Assembly: GCF_003449015.1 (NCBI RefSeq)
Contig: NZ_QRGD01000008.1
Span: 1 to 64,000 of the forward strand
DNA: 64,000 bases
DNA from: Aureibaculum luteum
GTDB lineage: Bacteria; Bacteroidota; Bacteroidia; Flavobacteriales; Flavobacteriaceae
Direction of reading: 5' to 3'
A program made the translations under genes and the position numbers. Of the stretch, positions 61,672-64,000 are shown piece by piece (position 1 is the first letter of the stretch; each line of letters begins with the position of its first letter). The notes under the pieces were generated by a model. That model saw only the letters and a list, made by a program, of their open reading frames with translations. It did not search any database and was not told the origin of the DNA.

Positions 61672-62534
61672 TGATGCCGAAAAGAATCAAGAAGATTTTA
61701 AAATTTATCGCTATTGTTCTTTTGGTATTTTTTATTAGTGTTGTGTTTGCTGCTCATATTTTTTTAAGTCCAACATCTGATAAAAAAGCCTTAGAGGAAT
61801 TAACTATAACAGGTTTACATCCTAATATTATTCACAAAACGTATAATGGGTTTGAATATCGTGCGGTGGAAATGCAGCAAAAAATTGATACGAGTTTGTC
61901 AACATTAGTTTTTGTACATGGCTCACCAGGAGATTTTTTAGACTATAAAGAGTATTTAACGGATAGTACATTAAATGCAAAGGCTAATTTGCTGAGTTAT
62001 GATAGGGTAGGGTATGGTACAGAAAACACAGCTAATGTTCAAGGATCTCTAGCGTTTGAATTGGGCCTTTTGAATAAGGTTACTAATGGTATTTCCGCAG
62101 AAAAAATTATACTAATAGGCTATTCTTATGGTGGCTCAATAGTATTGGCTTCACCCAAAAATTACAAGTATAAAGTATCTTTGGCAAGTGCGGTAAATGC
62201 TAAATTAGAACCTATGTTTTGGGGATTAAAAATATATGATTGGAAATTAACACGATGGATACTTCCAAAAAAAGTACAAGCGGCAGCGAAAGAAAAATAT
62301 TCACACGTATCCGATTTACCTAAGTATGAGAAATTATGGAATAAAAGTCCTTCACCAATTGTAAATATTCAAGGTGATGCTGATTGGATTGTACCCTATG
62401 AGAATTCAATATTTTTACAACAGAAAATTGACACAGATAAATTTAAAATGATCACCATTAAAGGTGTTGGTCATGAATTAGTTTGGTCAAATTTTGATTT
62501 GATAAAAAGTGAAATTTTAAAAACACTTAAATAG
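61671..62534 (+). CDS. Membrane-anchored alpha/beta hydrolase
   Basis: This 287-residue protein has one N-terminal membrane helix (ILKFIAIVLLVFFISVVFAA) and an exported or membrane-tethered alpha/beta-hydrolase domain. LVFVHGSPGDFLDYKEYL gives the oxyanion HG motif, IILIGYSYGGSIVLASP the nucleophile Ser (G-Y-S-Y-G-G), IVNIQGDADWIVPYENSI the acidic residue and ITIKGVGHELVWSNFD the His. It lies between the thioesterase and isochorismate synthase genes, 1-bp overlap on the left and 1-bp gap on the right. The position recalls MenH in men clusters, but MenH is cytosolic and lacks a membrane helix, so I do not assign it. ATG at 61671 or 61674. Confidence 0.8.
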   Translation: MMPKRIKKILKFIAIVLLVFFISVVFAAHIFLSPTSDKKALEELTITGLHPNIIHKTYNGFEYRAVEMQQKIDTSLSTLVFVHGSPGDFLDYKEYLTDSTLNAKANLLSYDRVGYGTENTANVQGSLAFELGLLNKVTNGISAEKIILIGYSYGGSIVLASPKNYKYKVSLASAVNAKLEPMFWGLKIYDWKLTRWILPKKVQAAAKEKYSHVSDLPKYEKLWNKSPSPIVNIQGDADWIVPYENSIFLQQKIDTDKFKMITIKGVGHELVWSNFDLIKSEILKTLK

Positions 62535-62535
62535 A

Positions 62536-63642
62536 ATGTTTGAAAATAAATCTATAAATGAACTTTTCGCTAAGGTTCAACAAGCTTTTGAAACTAAAAA
62601 ACCTTTTGTTGTATATAGGCAGGCTGAGAGTGATTTTGTTAAAGGTTTTTTTCAAACAAATAATGACCTTTGTAATACCAAAGACTATTTAGATTCAGGT
62701 TTCGTTTTTGCACCTTTTGACAATGCTTTACCTTCTATTTTATTTCCATTATCAGAATCTGAATTATACGCTTCTAAATTTACCAATGCTCGCTTTATAG
62801 ATAACCAAAAAGATTTGTCAATGGTATCGAATTTAGAAAATTCAAAAGCGAGTCATATAGCATTGGTTGAAAAGGGAATTAAATTTTTAGAAAATAATAA
62901 TTATAAAAAAGTTGTACTCTCTAGAAAGCAGGCTATTCCTACTTCAGAATTTAACCTAGTTGAAACCTTTAAAAAACTACTTACAAGTTATAGTAATGCG
63001 TTGGTGTATTGTTGGTTTCATCCTAAAGTGGGGTTGTGGTTAGGAGCTACGCCTGAAACTTTGTTAAAGGTTAGTAAAACTACGTTTGCTACAATGGCAT
63101 TGGCTGGTACACAGGTTATTGATAACAAAAATTATTCTTCAGGTCACGATTCAGACTACAAAGATGTAGTATGGAAAGTGAAAGAGATAAAAGAACAAAA
63201 ACATGTCACAGACTTTATATTAGAACAATTCGAGCAGGGACGAGTACTAAATGATTTTAGGGTCTCTAAACCTTATACTTCAAAAGCTGGAAATTTACTG
63301 CACCTTCGTACTGATATTTCAGGAAAATTATCACCTGAACTAACTTTAAAAAATATAATTAATTTATTACATCCAACACCAGCTGTGTGCGGAGTGCCTA
63401 AGCAAGAAGCGAAAGATTTTATTTTACAAAATGAAAATTATAACCGTGAATATTATACTGGATTTTTAGGAGAATTAAACTTAGCAGGAACTTCAAATCT
63501 ATATGTTAATTTAAGATGTATGCAACTTATAAAAAATACTATTGAAATTTATATTGGTGGCGGTATTACAAATGATAGTAACCCTGAAAATGAATGGGAA
63601 GAAACCGTAGCTAAAAGTAAGATAATGTTAAAAGTATTATAA
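62536..63642 (+). CDS. menF: Isochorismate synthase
   Basis: This 368-residue chorismate-binding enzyme converts chorismate to isochorismate, the entry step of menaquinone (or siderophore) synthesis. The catalytic region is at about 120-365: KKVVLSRKQAIPTSEFNLVE (chorismate-site Lys), LGATPETLLKVSKTTFATMA, LAGTQVIDNKNYSSGH, LRTDISGKLSPELTLKNIIN, LLHPTPAVCGVPKQEAKDFI, YYTGFLGELNLAGTSNLYVN and IYIGGGITNDSNPENEWEET. The length of about 370 residues, without a long N-terminal domain, is normal for Bacteroidota MenF. It is the third gene of the operon with the hotdog thioesterase and hydrolase. Confidence 0.92.
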   Translation: MFENKSINELFAKVQQAFETKKPFVVYRQAESDFVKGFFQTNNDLCNTKDYLDSGFVFAPFDNALPSILFPLSESELYASKFTNARFIDNQKDLSMVSNLENSKASHIALVEKGIKFLENNNYKKVVLSRKQAIPTSEFNLVETFKKLLTSYSNALVYCWFHPKVGLWLGATPETLLKVSKTTFATMALAGTQVIDNKNYSSGHDSDYKDVVWKVKEIKEQKHVTDFILEQFEQGRVLNDFRVSKPYTSKAGNLLHLRTDISGKLSPELTLKNIINLLHPTPAVCGVPKQEAKDFILQNENYNREYYTGFLGELNLAGTSNLYVNLRCMQLIKNTIEIYIGGGITNDSNPENEWEETVAKSKIMLKVL

Positions 63643-63754
63643 TTTCACTTTATATTTAGCTCGGTCACTATTTGTATTTGGTTCTAAGAATTTTTATCTT
63701 TTAAGGTTGCTTTCAAAGTGTACGGATTGTAAAATTAGTGTACTTTTAATTGAA

Positions 63755-64000
63755 TTAAGGATTTGTAGACCATAAGGCTGCACTTTTAAGCATTGCTCTT
63801 CTTGGTAGTTTTAATCCTGCAACTATTAATTCAGCAAAATCTTCAGGTTGTAAAACACTATCTTGAGAATCTTTGGTTGCAATACCTAGTTCAATTGACA
63901 TATCAGATGCTATAGTACTTGGAGTTAGTGTACAAACTCTAATATTATTTTTACGAACTTCTTTCATTAGGGATTCTGACATTCCAATAACTGCAAATTT
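63755..64000 (-). CDS. Short-chain dehydrogenase, C-terminal part (5' end outside window)
   Basis: The frame is open to base 64000 and ends at 63755. The last 81 residues are visible. [20 protein letters not shown] contains the Lys of the SDR Y-x-x-x-K motif at its start (the Tyr lies outside). [20 protein letters not shown] is the usual P-G/S-x-x-x-T-x-M segment, and [20 protein letters not shown] the helix before the C-terminus. It resembles 3-oxoacyl-ACP reductase-like SDRs. The real start lies beyond the window. It converges with menF. Confidence 0.82.
   Translation of the reverse strand, partial: KFAVIGMSESLMKEVRKNNIRVCTLTPSTIASDMSIELGIATKDSQDSVLQPEDFAELIVAGLKLPRRAMLKSAALWSTNP

Overview
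The window is a 64 kb piece of chromosome from an AT-rich member of the Bacteroidota, most likely family Flavobacteriaceae. The evidence is the TAnnTTTG promoter boxes, a TonB-dependent receptor paired with a DUF4249 lipoprotein, a C-terminal type IX secretion (T9SS) sorting domain, DUF4199 and DUF2279 proteins, a small SRP RNA, and many lipoprotein or signal peptides ending in SxAQ or SC. I see no insertion sequence, prophage, CRISPR array, tRNA or rRNA. Almost everything is housekeeping or cell-envelope DNA.

Layout. 1-2.5 kb: the 5' part of a secreted collagen-like repeat protein. 2.9-5.0 kb: ATP-grasp protein, small membrane protein and murQ, overlapping. 5.1-8.3 kb: TonB receptor and DUF4249 lipoprotein. 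8.4-12.6 kb: tripartite efflux set (TolC, MacB-type permease, HlyD adaptor) without its own ATPase. 12.7-16.1 kb: monomeric isocitrate dehydrogenase, then a secreted glycan-binding-type protein whose signal peptide carries a nonsense codon. 16.1-16.9 kb: non-coding DNA with palindromes. 16.9-25.7 kb: rplS, trmD, a short GT35 glucan phosphorylase homologue, a T9SS beta-propeller, an AI-2E permease, prmC, a GNAT, ribD and yigZ. 25.7-28.9 kb: thioesterase, dnaA, LMW phosphatase and an RsmI-type methylase. 29-33.2 kb: lysozyme-like protein, DUF2279, mltG, GNAT and dapF (peptidoglycan theme). 33.3-40.0 kb: htrA, long-form GAPDH, GNAT and an S9 peptidase. 40.1-47.6 kb: pepD, nitroreductase, lipid-type ABC exporter, phosphohexomutase, GT2 and DUF4199. 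47.7-49.6 kb: SRP RNA, SDR and fructose-6-phosphate aldolase-type protein. 49.6-58.1 kb: lactonase, DinB-like protein, hypothetical, M28 peptidase, DUF2207 plus LemA, uvrB. 58.1-58.66 kb: a tandem pair of candidate small RNAs. 58.66-64 kb: ABC-2 transporter, a pRiA4b-like protein, a hotdog thioesterase / hydrolase / isochorismate synthase operon (menaquinone) and the end of an SDR.

The best candidate for something undescribed is the tandem pair at 58.25-58.60 kb. Two copies lie exactly 266 bp apart, and across a 73-nt core all seven differences fall in predicted stems and keep pairing. The next most interesting items are an 11-bp-phased direct-repeat operator in front of htrA, a GT35 enzyme lacking the PLP lysine, near-leaderless promoters at dapF, ribD and uvrB, a probable non-canonical start in yigZ, the nonsense codon at 16125-16127, and near-identical 225-bp repeats in the collagen-like gene.
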